Positions 51,086-59,961 of a stretch of DNA of 64,000 nt are shown here, piece after piece (positions within the stretch are counted from its first letter, which is position 1; each line of letters starts with the position of its first letter). Origin of the DNA: JANLQX01 sp031418775. GTDB lineage: Bacteria; Actinomycetota; Acidimicrobiia; Acidimicrobiales; JANYDT01. Position numbers and translations under genes: made by a program. The stretch covers positions 31,404 through 95,403 of the forward strand of contig JANOJN010000215.1 of the NCBI GenBank assembly GCA_031418775.1. Direction: 5' to 3'. Under the pieces are notes generated by a model. That model did no database searches, was not told the origin of the DNA, and saw nothing but the letters and a program-made list of their open reading frames with translations.

Positions 51086-53719
51086 TCAGGACGAGCTGAG
51101 CGCCGCCGGGGAACGCAGCGCGGCGAGCAGCGCGTCGACCATCCCGGCGCGCACTGGCGAACCGGAGAGCATCAGGTCGACGGCAAGCAGTGAGGTGTGG
51201 ATGTGGCCGCGTGCACGGATATGTCGCACGGGCACGCCCGCTGCCGCCAGCCCAGCAGCGTAGGCATCACCCTCATCACGCAGCGGATCGAATTCGCACG
51301 TGACCACGACTGCCGGGGGGAGCCCTGCGAAGCTCTGGGCCTGAAGCGGCGACGCTTGCGGGTTCGACCGATCGACCGGGTCGACATAGTTGTCCCAGAA
51401 CCACTCCATGACCGACGCCGTGAGCCCCTTTCCTCTGCCGTTCTCGACATACGACGACCGCGTGAAGTCGGCGTCGGTCACCGGACAGACAAGCAGTTGC
51501 GCGGCGATCCGCGGTCCACCTTCGTCCCGTGCCCGCTGCGTGACGATCGCAGCAAGGTTGCCTCCCGCACTCCATCCGGCCACGACGAGCTCGTCGCTCC
51601 GGCCACCGAGCGCCTCGGCGTTCTCGGCCACCCAACGAACGGCGGCGAAGGCGTCGTCGGCGGCAGCGGGGTAACGAGCCTCCGGGGCGTGGCGGTAGTC
51701 GACGGATACAACCACGGCATCGGACCGGAAGCAAAGGTCGCGGCACAACGGATCATCCGAGTCGGGTCCGCCGAAGAGCCAGCCCCCGCCGTGGAAGTAC
51801 ACGATGATCGGACGGAGTCCGTCACCGACCGGTGCGTAGCGACGATACGAGAGCTCACCGGCCGCCCCGGGAAACACCCCGTCGGTGATGCTTCCGACCT
51901 CGGGTCCCGGAGGACTCATCGCCGAGGATGCCTTGATGAAGTTCCGGACGTCGGCCGGCAACATCGATTCGAGCGGGGGCAGACCGAGGCTGGCCATCAT
52001 CTCGAGCATGATGCCGACGTCGGGCTGGAACCGGCGAAGGACTCCGTCGTTGACCTTGGTTGCATCCGGTCCGCGACGGATGAACCCGAGGTAGTCGTTG
52101 CCCATCACCTCCTCGCATGCGACGCGATAACGCTCGACCCCGCCCGGGTAGGGAAGGATCACCCTCGCCTTCCCCGGAACGTTCGCACCCATGTACCAGG
52201 AGTTCGCCTTCGGCATCAGGCTGATGTCGGCGAAGTCGTTGACGTGCTGCACCCAGCCGTTCACCGCCGTCTCCGTCGGCTCGATCACGACCGAATTCTC
52301 GGTTCGGAGCTGGACGAGGCAGTCCGTGATCCACTCGACGTGCTGTTCGATCGAAACGATCATGTTGGAGAGCACCGATGGACTCTGCGGTCCGGTCACC
52401 ATGAACAGGTTCGGGAACCCTGAGGTCATCAGGCCGAGGTACGTCTTCGGACCGAGGGCCCACTCGTCTTTCAGGGTGACCCCACCGCGGCCTTCGATGT
52501 CGACGTTGACGATTGCTCCCGTCATCGCGTCGAATCCGGTGGCGAAGACGATCGCATCGAATTCGAACGATTCGTCGATCAGGTCGACTCCATTCTCCGT
52601 GATCGTCGCGATGGGGTGCTGACGGAGATCGACGAGACGCACGTGGGGCAGGTTGTAGGTCTCGTAGTAGTTCGTGTCGACGCAGAGGCGTTTCGTCCCG
52701 ATCGGATAATCCTTCGGGCAGAGCATCTCCGCGGTGACGGGGTCGTGCACCGCCGCTCGGATCTTGTTGCGTACGAACTCGGCAAGGAGCTCATTCGCCT
52801 CGACCTTGACGACGAGGTCGTTGAACGTCCGCAGGAACTCCATGATCCCGCCGCGCCTCCACGCCTCCTCGAACGCAACGTTCCGCTCTTCCTCCGAAAC
52901 GCTAAGCGCACTCACTGTTGGTTCAGGAAGCGGGACGCCGCCGCCGGAGCGCCGCGCCGCGTGCCGGTACGCGACGGGGTCAGCGTCGTACGCCGCCCGC
53001 TTCTCCGGCCACACCGGCCCGTTGTACGCGGGAATCGAGAAGTTCGGCGTGCGTTGGAACACGGTGAGCTGCGCGGCCTGTGCGGCGATGATCGGAATTG
53101 ACTGGATCGCCGACGATCCCGTGCCGATCACGCCGACCTTCATGCCGGTGAAGTCGACGCCTTCGTGCGGCCAACGACTCGTCCAGTACTTCGGACCGAC
53201 GAACCGGTCAGCACCCTCGATGTCGACCTCCTTGGGAACGGAGAGGCAGCCGGTGGCCATCACGTAGAAGCGACAGGTGACGGAGGTGCCCAGCGACGTG
53301 CTCACGGTCCAACTCGACGTCTCATCACTCCACGCAGCGGAGTCGACCCGGGTCGAAAACTCGATATCGCGCCGGAGGTCGTGCTTGTCAGCGACATGTT
53401 GGGCATAGCGAAGGATCTCGGGCTGCGCGGCATACCGCTCCGACCACGTCCATTCCGCTTCGAGTTCCGGATCGAAATCGAAGGAATAGTCGACGCTCTC
53501 CACGTCGCACCGCGCGCCGGGATACCGGTTCCAGTACCAGGTGCCCCCGACATCGCCGGCCGCCTCGAGCACCCGAGCGGAGAAGCCGAGGTTGCGGAGC
53601 CGGTGCAGCAGATACATGCCGCCGAACCCCGCCCCTACGATGACCACATCGAAGTCGGTTGGAGCCGCGTGCGCAGCCGTACGTCCCGTGGACAGAGCCG
53701 TTGCTGATTCCGTTGCCAT
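51086..53719 (-). CDS. Baeyer-Villiger-type flavin monooxygenase fused to an HSL-type esterase
   Basis: 877 residues from the ATG at 53719. The N-terminal ~620 residues are a class B flavin monooxygenase: FAD motif IVGAGFGGMYLLHRL, GGTWYWNRYPGARCD, and NADPH motif VGVIGTGSSAIQSIP. In the Baeyer-Villiger fingerprint FxGxxxHxxxWP the conserved His is a Trp here (FVGPKYWTSRWP). The C-terminal ~240 residues are an alpha/beta hydrolase with HGGGWLFGG and the nucleophile in VAGWSAGGNLA. Fusion would let an ester or lactone made by the first domain be cut by the second. Substrate unknown. Confidence 0.92.
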   Translation of the reverse strand: MATESATALSTGRTAAHAAPTDFDVVIVGAGFGGMYLLHRLRNLGFSARVLEAAGDVGGTWYWNRYPGARCDVESVDYSFDFDPELEAEWTWSERYAAQPEILRYAQHVADKHDLRRDIEFSTRVDSAAWSDETSSWTVSTSLGTSVTCRFYVMATGCLSVPKEVDIEGADRFVGPKYWTSRWPHEGVDFTGMKVGVIGTGSSAIQSIPIIAAQAAQLTVFQRTPNFSIPAYNGPVWPEKRAAYDADPVAYRHAARRSGGGVPLPEPTVSALSVSEEERNVAFEEAWRRGGIMEFLRTFNDLVVKVEANELLAEFVRNKIRAAVHDPVTAEMLCPKDYPIGTKRLCVDTNYYETYNLPHVRLVDLRQHPIATITENGVDLIDESFEFDAIVFATGFDAMTGAIVNVDIEGRGGVTLKDEWALGPKTYLGLMTSGFPNLFMVTGPQSPSVLSNMIVSIEQHVEWITDCLVQLRTENSVVIEPTETAVNGWVQHVNDFADISLMPKANSWYMGANVPGKARVILPYPGGVERYRVACEEVMGNDYLGFIRRGPDATKVNDGVLRRFQPDVGIMLEMMASLGLPPLESMLPADVRNFIKASSAMSPPGPEVGSITDGVFPGAAGELSYRRYAPVGDGLRPIIVYFHGGGWLFGGPDSDDPLCRDLCFRSDAVVVSVDYRHAPEARYPAAADDAFAAVRWVAENAEALGGRSDELVVAGWSAGGNLAAIVTQRARDEGGPRIAAQLLVCPVTDADFTRSSYVENGRGKGLTASVMEWFWDNYVDPVDRSNPQASPLQAQSFAGLPPAVVVTCEFDPLRDEGDAYAAGLAAAGVPVRHIRARGHIHTSLLAVDLMLSGSPVRAGMVDALLAALRSPAALSSS

Positions 53720-53801
53720 GCTGCACTCCCCGAGCCCGCGAACCGGGCGATCACCCGCCAGGGTAGAGATCCGCGGCAAGGCACGCCAAGACGACGACCC
53801 G

Positions 53802-54554
53802 TCAGCTCCGGGTGGACTCGATGAACGCGTTGATCCGGTCGACAAACCGGCGGGAATCCACGAGGTGCGGATAGTGCCCGTGGTCAGGCCAGACCTCCGT
53901 CTTCGCACCCGTGATGTTCTGGGTGAGCCAGCCGCCGTACTCCGAGCCCGGGTCGATGCCGTGCAGGGAGAGATACGGGCTCGTGATGGCTCGAGTCATC
54001 GAGGCGACCATCGCGTCGAGGTCGCCCGATTCAAGCGTGAAGATGGGATCCCACACGCCGAGCACGACGGTCCGCTCTGGTCGGCGAAGCGCGGTGAGCC
54101 TTCCGTACTGCTCATCGGAGAGCGGACCACGCATGGCATCGAACACCATGGTGATGGCTGCGAAGAAGTTCGCGTCATCGCCTCGCAGCAGCGGTTCCAA
54201 CTGGCGCAGAGCGGTCTGGAAGTCGGCAAGCCTGAGCGGCTGATCGACGTTGACTACCGCACGGAACTCGGTGACCGCGGCCATTGCGGTGACCACAGTC
54301 CCGCCGAGCGAGTGACCGATGATCACTGCGTCGCGTGGAGCGATGCCAGCCGTTCCCATTTCGGCCAGGACGTCGGTGGCCATCGCTACAAGGTCGAACG
54401 GTGGCGTCCTTGTTGCCTCGCCATGACCGCGCAGGTCGACGGCGAGAACAGTCCGCCGCACATCGGAGGCCGGGTCGATGGAGAGCGCATCGAGGAGCGG
54501 ATCCCACGATTGCTTCGACTCGGTGATTCCGTGCACGAGGACGAGCGGCGCCAT
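53802..54554 (-). CDS. Alpha/beta hydrolase
   Basis: 250 residues from the ATG at 54554. Classic fold: LVLVHGITESKQSWDPL (oxyanion hole), AVDLRGHGEATR, nucleophile elbow VIIGHSLGGTVV, and the catalytic His near the C-terminus in VWPDHGHYPHLVD. Close to the monooxygenase-esterase gene and on the same strand, so it may take part in the same breakdown, but lone hydrolases are hard to assign. Confidence 0.87.
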   Translation of the reverse strand: MAPLVLVHGITESKQSWDPLLDALSIDPASDVRRTVLAVDLRGHGEATRTPPFDLVAMATDVLAEMGTAGIAPRDAVIIGHSLGGTVVTAMAAVTEFRAVVNVDQPLRLADFQTALRQLEPLLRGDDANFFAAITMVFDAMRGPLSDEQYGRLTALRRPERTVVLGVWDPIFTLESGDLDAMVASMTRAITSPYLSLHGIDPGSEYGGWLTQNITGAKTEVWPDHGHYPHLVDSRRFVDRINAFIESTRS

Positions 54555-54661
54555 GACCGGAATGTAGCTGAAGGGGCCGGAGCAGCACCGGTCCTGCGCA
54601 GTCACAAGATGTCGAGAACGCCGGTCCGTCGACCCGACGAACGAGCGAAGCAGGGGCAGTC

Positions 54662-55696
54662 TCAGCATGGCCCGAGCGCGTATCCGAGAACCCGGAGGGG
54701 GACTCCCCCAGTGACTCGATACACCGTCGGACTCCTCGTGTCGTTGGTCTCGACCCACCCGTTGGTCGACAGGCGTTGCGTACCCGCTGACGGGAACCCG
54801 CACGGCAGCTCGACCTGTGGCTCGTCGGTCACGACGAACTTCGATGGCTCGGCGATGGCCTGACCGAATCCGAGGCGATGAGGGCCTGCCCGGGGCCACG
54901 GAATCCAGGCGATCGCCGTCGCCCGCGCCGGCAACCGAACGCGGCGATCACTCCGATTGATTCGAAACGATGCCGTTGCCGGGCGATCGGTCGTGTTCCG
55001 AAGACCGAGCATGGTCGCGGAACCAGACGAGACACGGTTGCCGGGGATGATGATTTCGATCCCTCGGTGCTTGAGTACGGCGTTGCGAGCCCACTCGACA
55101 CTTTCGAATCGTCCGGGAAAATCGTCAGGTCGGAGCAACTCGGTCGTTCCACAGTCCGCCGTCGTGTATTCGAACACGCCCGCCAATCCCTGCGGAGCCG
55201 GAGCCGACTCGGTGAGTGTCACGGTCGGCGATGCGCCTGCGCTCATCGGCACAATTCGGGCAGAGCGCCGGGGGGACGAGGAGCATCCGGGGACGACCGT
55301 CCCGCCCGGAAGGCGCAGTTCCTCATTGGAGGGCGCAAGATCGAGGGAGGTGACCACCACTTCGGCGGGTAGCGCCGTCGTTGAGACCGTCCATTCGAAC
55401 CGTGCCGATGGGAGGCCACGAGGGAGGAAGTACGTCGCGAGTACTTGAAGTGACGTCGCGAAGGCGGGGATGGTGGTCGTGCGGCCCAACGCCGGAACAG
55501 GACGGTCAGGTGGGTAGAGCAGCGCGTCGGTCGCATCGGCACGAAGTCGAGGCCCGGACACGATGATCGGCGCATCGTTTGGGTTGGTGAGAACGAACAC
55601 CGTGTAGCCGGAAGTCTGGAACCCTGGGATCAGCGGCCGAACGATGAGCGCCTCAGGTTGAGCTTCCGCCGCGCTCTTCGACCTCCCCACGCGCAC
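54662..55696 (-). CDS. Hypothetical protein, beta-rich, secreted or cytosolic unknown
   Basis: 344 residues from a GTG at 55696 (a second GTG lies at 55690); the open frame above that runs over the methyltransferase gene and is not used. No signal peptide, membrane helix or known motif. The sequence is rich in short alternating hydrophobic strands (SGYTVFVLTNPNDAPIIVSG, ATASFRINRSDRRVRLP), as in immunoglobulin-like or jelly-roll folds. It starts 11 bp after the methyltransferase stop, so the two are probably co-transcribed. Confidence 0.65.
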   Translation of the reverse strand: MRVGRSKSAAEAQPEALIVRPLIPGFQTSGYTVFVLTNPNDAPIIVSGPRLRADATDALLYPPDRPVPALGRTTTIPAFATSLQVLATYFLPRGLPSARFEWTVSTTALPAEVVVTSLDLAPSNEELRLPGGTVVPGCSSSPRRSARIVPMSAGASPTVTLTESAPAPQGLAGVFEYTTADCGTTELLRPDDFPGRFESVEWARNAVLKHRGIEIIIPGNRVSSGSATMLGLRNTTDRPATASFRINRSDRRVRLPARATAIAWIPWPRAGPHRLGFGQAIAEPSKFVVTDEPQVELPCGFPSAGTQRLSTNGWVETNDTRSPTVYRVTGGVPLRVLGYALGPC

Positions 55697-55706
55697 TTTC
55701 CGGCAC

Positions 55707-56363
55707 CTACCGAGCGGTGGCGGTCGTAGCGGTGACGTAGCGGATACGGATATCGGAGAGTTCTTCGTTGCCCGGCATGTACTCGCTCGGTTCGGACCAC
55801 GCAACGTCTCGAAGGACGCCGGATTCCTGAAGTGTGAGAAGTGTGCGGCCGAAGTCCTGCTGCTCCCAGAGATCCATCCGGTGGGTGAAAACCAGTCGTC
55901 CGCCCGGCTCGACGAGACGGCAGAACTCCCCGACGACCGCGCCGGGGTCCACGGCATAGCTCAGCACGCCGACACAGATCACGGCCGCGTAGGTGTCGTC
56001 GGGAAACGGGAGCGGTCCGCTGTTGAAGTCGGCGAGCGAGAGCCTGCGGTACACACCGCCGGCGCGAGCTGACTCCAAGGATGCGGGCGACACGTCGACG
56101 CCATCGATTTCCTCGAACCCTGCATCGTTCAGGCACCGACCGACGAGGCCGGTGCCGCAACCGACGTCGAGAACAGGACTCACCATGCCGCGATCAGCGA
56201 GATGGCGAGCGGCGACAGCGGGAGCCTGATAGCGCCACTCGTGGATCAGCTCGTGCTCATAGGTCTGCGCCCACTCGTCGTATCTCGCGGCGATCTGCGC
56301 CGCGTCGGCTATCGGCACCCGTAGCCAACTCGGATCTTCGAGGTTGGGTGCGGAACCGGTCAT
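55707..56363 (-). CDS. Class I SAM-dependent methyltransferase
   Basis: 218 residues. Motif I is VLDVGCGTGLVGRCL, followed by the acidic end of strand 2 (IDGVDVSPASLESAR) and a motif with FPDDTYAAVICVGVLSY; VEPGGRLVFTHRM is a later family element. It methylates a small molecule or macromolecule that cannot be named. Upstream of the hypothetical gene on the same strand. Confidence 0.88.
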   Translation of the reverse strand: MTGSAPNLEDPSWLRVPIADAAQIAARYDEWAQTYEHELIHEWRYQAPAVAARHLADRGMVSPVLDVGCGTGLVGRCLNDAGFEEIDGVDVSPASLESARAGGVYRRLSLADFNSGPLPFPDDTYAAVICVGVLSYAVDPGAVVGEFCRLVEPGGRLVFTHRMDLWEQQDFGRTLLTLQESGVLRDVAWSEPSEYMPGNEELSDIRIRYVTATTATAR

Positions 56364-56405
56364 GTAACCATCATCGTCGTTCGAGCGGAATCGAAACCAG
56401 AGCGC

Positions 56406-56489
56406 TCATGCGACGCAGAATGCGTTGCCTTCGGGATCGTTCATCACCGTCCACCGGATGCCCCATTCGTCCTTGTTCGTCCCACGTCA
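56406..56489 (-). pseudogene. Truncated C-terminal remnant of a VOC/glyoxalase-like gene
   Basis: On the minus strand, between the vapC stop and the methyltransferase start, one frame reads NKDEWGIRWTVMNDPEGNAF and ends CVA at a TGA (56406-56408). The DPEGNAFCV ending is typical of VOC/glyoxalase-like proteins (DPEGNEFCV). The frame is closed just upstream (TGA), and no N-terminal part remains, so this is a remnant of about 25 codons next to the vapBC pair. Confidence 0.6.
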
Positions 56490-56507
56490 GGGAATGTCTG
56501 GGTCCGG

Positions 56508-56906
56508 CTACTTGGCTGAGTCGGCGTGTGCGGTTAGCAGTGTGTGCCGGGTGAGGGCTGCGAAGTCGCTGTCGGCGTGAAGCACCGGCGCGTTTGACCG
56601 TATGGCGACGGCTGCAATGAGGCAATCGATGAGCTTGCGCACGGTCTCGCCGTTGCGTCGGCACGTGCGGTAGAGCGCAGCGGCTTGTTCGTAGTCCTCG
56701 GACGTGATGGATACGACCGTGGCCCGAGCGAGCAGTCCGCGTAGCTGAGCGAGGTGCAGTTCGTCGCGGGCGCCGGCGAGAACCTCCATGCTGATGGCGT
56801 CGCAGATGGCGAGATCGGCACCAAGGAGGTCGTCGACGGTGTTACACACCTTCGATCCTGTATCGCGAAGGAACTCGATCCACGCTGAGGTGTCAATGAT
56901 GATCAT
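56508..56906 (-). CDS. vapC: VapC-type PIN-domain toxin
   Basis: 132 residues. PIN-domain ribonuclease with the acidic Mg-binding residues in IIIDTSAWIEFLRD, AISMEVLAGARDE, LIDCLIAAVAI and HADSDFAAL. The ATG overlaps the antitoxin stop as ATGA. As a type II toxin it would cleave RNA unless held by VapB. Confidence 0.92.
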   Translation of the reverse strand: MIIIDTSAWIEFLRDTGSKVCNTVDDLLGADLAICDAISMEVLAGARDELHLAQLRGLLARATVVSITSEDYEQAAALYRTCRRNGETVRKLIDCLIAAVAIRSNAPVLHADSDFAALTRHTLLTAHADSAK

Positions 56907-57106
56907 CCGGCGCGACTGGCCCTCATTTGGTCGAGGTCACCGTCCCATCCCGAGCCCCGCAGGCGTCGAGCGTCGTCCTCATCGAGCGGCTCGGCAGCAA
57001 GTCGTCGAAGGGCCAGGTTGACGGCATCACGTTTGGAGTCAAGGTGAAAGCGCTCCATGACTGCTCGGCATGCCGCCTCATCGATGTCGATGTTGGTGCG
57101 TGACAT
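56903..57106 (-). CDS. vapB: VapB-type antitoxin
   Basis: 67 residues from the ATG at 57106. The N-terminus (SRTNIDIDEAACRAVMERFH, then KRDAVNLALRRLA) is the short ribbon-helix-helix-like DNA-binding region of VapB antitoxins, and the acidic C-terminal tail with a Trp (GSGWDGDLDQM) would fill the toxin site. Coupled to vapC by a 4-bp overlap. Its start codon lies inside a set of 11-bp repeats. Confidence 0.9.
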   Translation of the reverse strand: MSRTNIDIDEAACRAVMERFHLDSKRDAVNLALRRLAAEPLDEDDARRLRGSGWDGDLDQMRASRAG

Positions 57107-57133
57107 ACACCAACCATACACCACCTATACACC
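57105..57133. promoter_or_regulatory. Three 11-bp iterons covering the vapB start
   Basis: ATACACC occurs at 57105-57111, 57116-57122 and 57127-57133, exactly 11 bp apart (one helical turn), and the first overlaps the vapB start codon. Phased direct repeats of this kind suit cooperative binding by the VapB/VapC complex for autorepression. The overlap also hints at blocking translation or a leaderless start. Confidence 0.65.
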
Positions 57134-57202
57134 AGTCATCGATTGCCAAACCCAGCACGCGCGTCGGAGCAGTCAAGAAGCCGGCGATGGTCACGATCAG
57201 TT

Positions 57203-57802
57203 TCAACGCTCCGCCGTAGGAACAGTCAAGAAGAACATCGAGAGCGCCACGTCCCACCGACGATCGCACGAGGCTTTCCCCTTGCCCAGCCACCCGGCCG
57301 TCTCCTGGGCGATGAGTCCTTGGACTAGCGCGAGCAGCACATGTGACACATCGATCGGATCGCCATGCACCACCCCTGCGTCGATGCACCGCCGTACCGC
57401 CTTGAGCAGGGCACGTCGGCTGGTGTCGGCCGCCGCAAGGTCGTCAGCGGTCGGAGCGAAGCTGGCGAACGGTTGCGAGAACATCAGCTTCGAGAGCGAC
57501 GGATGGGCAAGCGAGAAGACACGGTAGGCACGGGCGAGCGCAACGACATCGGAGCGCGGATCGTCCGATGAAGGGACCGCGGCAACGGCTGCGGCCAGTT
57601 TGCGGAAGCCGACGAAGAACAGCTCACGCAACAGTCCGTTCTTGTCACCGAACATCTCGTAGATCGCCGGCACAGAGGTCGCAGCATCGGTGGCGATCCG
57701 TTTGGTGGTGAACCCTTCGACTCCATCACGGGCGAGGGTCGCCTCGGCGGCGAGAAGTACGTGGTCTCGCAGCTCCGGTGTTCGCAGCTTGAGTCGCGGC
57801 AT
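57203..57802 (-). CDS. TetR-family transcriptional regulator
   Basis: 199 residues. N-terminal DNA-binding region RDHVLLAAEATLARDGVEGF with TKRIATDAATSVPAIYEMFG as the helix-turn-helix. The C-terminal ligand-binding part is not conserved. It starts 13 bp after the crotonase gene on the same strand, so the two are an operon, and a weak palindrome upstream of the crotonase (58549-58566) may be its operator. Confidence 0.9.
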   Translation of the reverse strand: MPRLKLRTPELRDHVLLAAEATLARDGVEGFTTKRIATDAATSVPAIYEMFGDKNGLLRELFFVGFRKLAAAVAAVPSSDDPRSDVVALARAYRVFSLAHPSLSKLMFSQPFASFAPTADDLAAADTSRRALLKAVRRCIDAGVVHGDPIDVSHVLLALVQGLIAQETAGWLGKGKASCDRRWDVALSMFFLTVPTAER

Positions 57803-57815
57803 CAGGCCTCAGGCC

Positions 57816-58505
57816 TCAGCCGCGAACGGGATAGTCGGCGTCGATGCCGACGCGGATCTCATCGATCGTGACGCTTCGCATACGGCTCTTCGTGGCGACG
57901 TATGCCTTGCGGTCGAGGGTGGCGAGACGTTCCGCTACGGTCCGGGCTTCTTCGAGAACGCGCTCCGGCGCCACCACGTGATCCAGGAATCCCACGCCAC
58001 AGGCGGCTGCCGGCGTGAAGATCTCCGCGAGGGCGATCGAGCGCGTGTGAAGGTTCGGCGCCAGCCGATGCTGAAGGATCGAGAGCGCGGGCAGGGGCAT
58101 GGGCAGTCCGATGGCCACTTCGTTGGCGCCGACCTTGTAATCGCCGTCGGCACCGACTCGGTAGTCGGCGGCACACAGGAGGAACGAACCCATGGCCAGC
58201 GCATGACCGGTACAGGCGACGACGACGGGAGCAGGAAAGGCAAGGAGGCGCGCCGCGAGTTCGAACCCTCCCCGAAGCATCCCGACAGTCTCGTCATCCA
58301 GCCGGCCGAGGATCTCGAGATCGAAGCCGGCGGAGAAGATCCGGCGGCGACCGGCGATGATCACCACAGTGCCATCGGCTTCCGCCCGGTCTAGAGCGCT
58401 GTTCATGGCCGAGATCATCGTCGGCGAGATCACGTTCGCCTTCCCGTCGTCGAGGCTGATCGTGCTGATGCCGTCGGTTCGTTCGTAGCGGGCGATGTCG
58501 GTCAC
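57816..58505 (-). CDS. Enoyl-CoA hydratase/isomerase (crotonase) family protein
   Basis: 229 residues, GTG start, slightly shorter than usual crotonases (about 260). Oxyanion-hole segments are IFSAGFDLEILG and TGHALAMGSFLLCAADYRV; the usual second catalytic Glu region is replaced by ANEVAIGLPMPL, so the precise activity (hydratase, isomerase or hydrolase) is open. Likely regulated by the TetR gene that follows. Confidence 0.87.
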   Translation of the reverse strand: MTDIARYERTDGISTISLDDGKANVISPTMISAMNSALDRAEADGTVVIIAGRRRIFSAGFDLEILGRLDDETVGMLRGGFELAARLLAFPAPVVVACTGHALAMGSFLLCAADYRVGADGDYKVGANEVAIGLPMPLPALSILQHRLAPNLHTRSIALAEIFTPAAACGVGFLDHVVAPERVLEEARTVAERLATLDRKAYVATKSRMRSVTIDEIRVGIDADYPVRG

Positions 58506-58548
58506 GTGGTCCTCCGAGTTCCTCAGCGCCGTTCCGTAGCGCTGTTTC

Positions 58549-58566
58549 GAAATGATACTACGTTTC
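58549..58566. promoter_or_regulatory. Imperfect palindrome upstream of the crotonase-TetR operon
   Basis: GAAATG (58549-58554) and CGTTTC (58561-58566) are imperfect inverted arms (5 of 6 pairs) in an A/T-rich patch 44 bp before the crotonase start. Position and size fit a TetR operator, but the symmetry is weak inside. Confidence 0.4.
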
Positions 58567-58604
58567 GCCGCAGATCGATGTCAACTGCCCAATCGAGTTC
58601 CGGC

Positions 58605-59924
58605 TCAGACCACGTCGTCGGGGAGCGCGATCCGCACGGGACCACCAACTCGGTCGTGGGTGGCGAGGTGCACGAGGAAGCTGCCGATCCCGGCGGCTCC
58701 CTGCATGTAGCCCGTCTGGGCCTGGACGAACCGCGGCCGGGCGCGGTGTTCGGCCTGGGTCCATGACCGCGCACCGTTCGTCGACTCCGAGTGATCCTCG
58801 ACCACGGACGCACAGGCATGCGCGAGCGACAGATAGCCCGCCCGTTGGACGTCGGTCGACGGCGTGCTAGCGAACAGCAGGGCGGCGTCACCGAGGCCCG
58901 AGTCCCCGCAGCATCGGCCGTAGTTGTTCCACCATCCCCACGACCGCGTCGACGGTGCACCGATGCCGTCGAGTCCGCGCATCATCGTGTCGAGCGGGGA
59001 GAGCAGTGATGCATCGCCGGTGAGCCGGGCGAGCATCGTGAAGAGACGACCGGTGCCCGCCGGTCCATGGCACTGTCCGAGGTAGAACTCCGGTGGCTGG
59101 AGTTCCTCGGTGTGGCACACGAGAGCGCCCTCACCCACCGGGTGCATGCGACTCACCACGTAACGTGCCGCCTCCGACGCGGCGTCGAGAAAGCGACGAT
59201 CCCCTGTTGCCTCGAACAGTCGGGCGAAGAAGTAGCCGACACCCGCGCCCCCGTGGGCGAAGTTCGGCGCAGTGAACGGAAAGGGGATGTCCGACATGAG
59301 ACCCCACCTCGTGCCGTCCGGCGTCGCCTCGCCGACTTCCAGGAGACGCTCGCCGATCGACGAAGTACGCTCGAGGTACTCGTCCCGAATGGCTTCAGAA
59401 GTTGCAGCCAAACCCAATGACAGCATCGCCACCCCCGAACCAGCGGCTCCCACGGACAGGTCGTAGATCTCACGGTCACCGCTGAACCCGGTGATGTCGG
59501 AGAACGGCATAGGCTCGATCCAGCCGATGCCTCGCCCGAGCGGCGTCGACTGTGCCAGGAGCCGATCGATGCAGCGCCTCGACGAGGCACCAAAGGCGGG
59601 ATCGTCAGTGCGCTGAGCCAGCTCGTTGAGCGCGAAGGCGTAGCCGGTCCACCCTGTCGCGAACGCCACCGATGCCCAGCTCTTGCTGTCCACAAGATCG
59701 ACCAAAGCGCGACCTGTTTCGAGGGCGCGATCGGCGTAGGACGGATCGCCAGTCGCCTCGGACAGTTCGAGGAGGAACACGACGATGCCGGCGGTGCCGT
59801 GGTACAGCGTGTGATCGATCACCGACTCGGGTTCCGGGGTTCGTGCCCAGAAGACACCCCGCCGGTTCGACTCGATGAATGCTGCGGCATCGACGGCAAG
59901 TTCCAAGGCCCGGTCGGCTTCCAT
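58605..59924 (-). CDS. Stand-alone LanC-like protein
   Basis: 439 residues. LanC-type alpha/alpha toroid: repeats such as HTLYHGTAGIVVFLLEL, FAHGGAGVGYFFARL and TGYMQGAAGIGSFLVHL (GxxG repeats), and the zinc-binding LGQCHGPAGTG and NNYGRCCGDSGLGDA, the CHG and Cys ligands of lanthionine cyclases. No LanB/LanM dehydratase or precursor peptide gene is nearby, so this may be a LanC-like protein with another role. Long Asp/Glu-rich surface elements. Confidence 0.88.
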   Translation of the reverse strand: MEADRALELAVDAAAFIESNRRGVFWARTPEPESVIDHTLYHGTAGIVVFLLELSEATGDPSYADRALETGRALVDLVDSKSWASVAFATGWTGYAFALNELAQRTDDPAFGASSRRCIDRLLAQSTPLGRGIGWIEPMPFSDITGFSGDREIYDLSVGAAGSGVAMLSLGLAATSEAIRDEYLERTSSIGERLLEVGEATPDGTRWGLMSDIPFPFTAPNFAHGGAGVGYFFARLFEATGDRRFLDAASEAARYVVSRMHPVGEGALVCHTEELQPPEFYLGQCHGPAGTGRLFTMLARLTGDASLLSPLDTMMRGLDGIGAPSTRSWGWWNNYGRCCGDSGLGDAALLFASTPSTDVQRAGYLSLAHACASVVEDHSESTNGARSWTQAEHRARPRFVQAQTGYMQGAAGIGSFLVHLATHDRVGGPVRIALPDDVV

Positions 59925-59961
59925 CGCCGAAGCGTAGAAGGTGCCAATCGACCGCGCCGAT

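Noticed and set aside
4431..59924. TldD/TldE, the small ORF and the LanC-like protein as one peptide-antibiotic cluster
   Set aside because: The LanC-like gene is more than 50 kb from the tld operon and no precursor or dehydratase links them.
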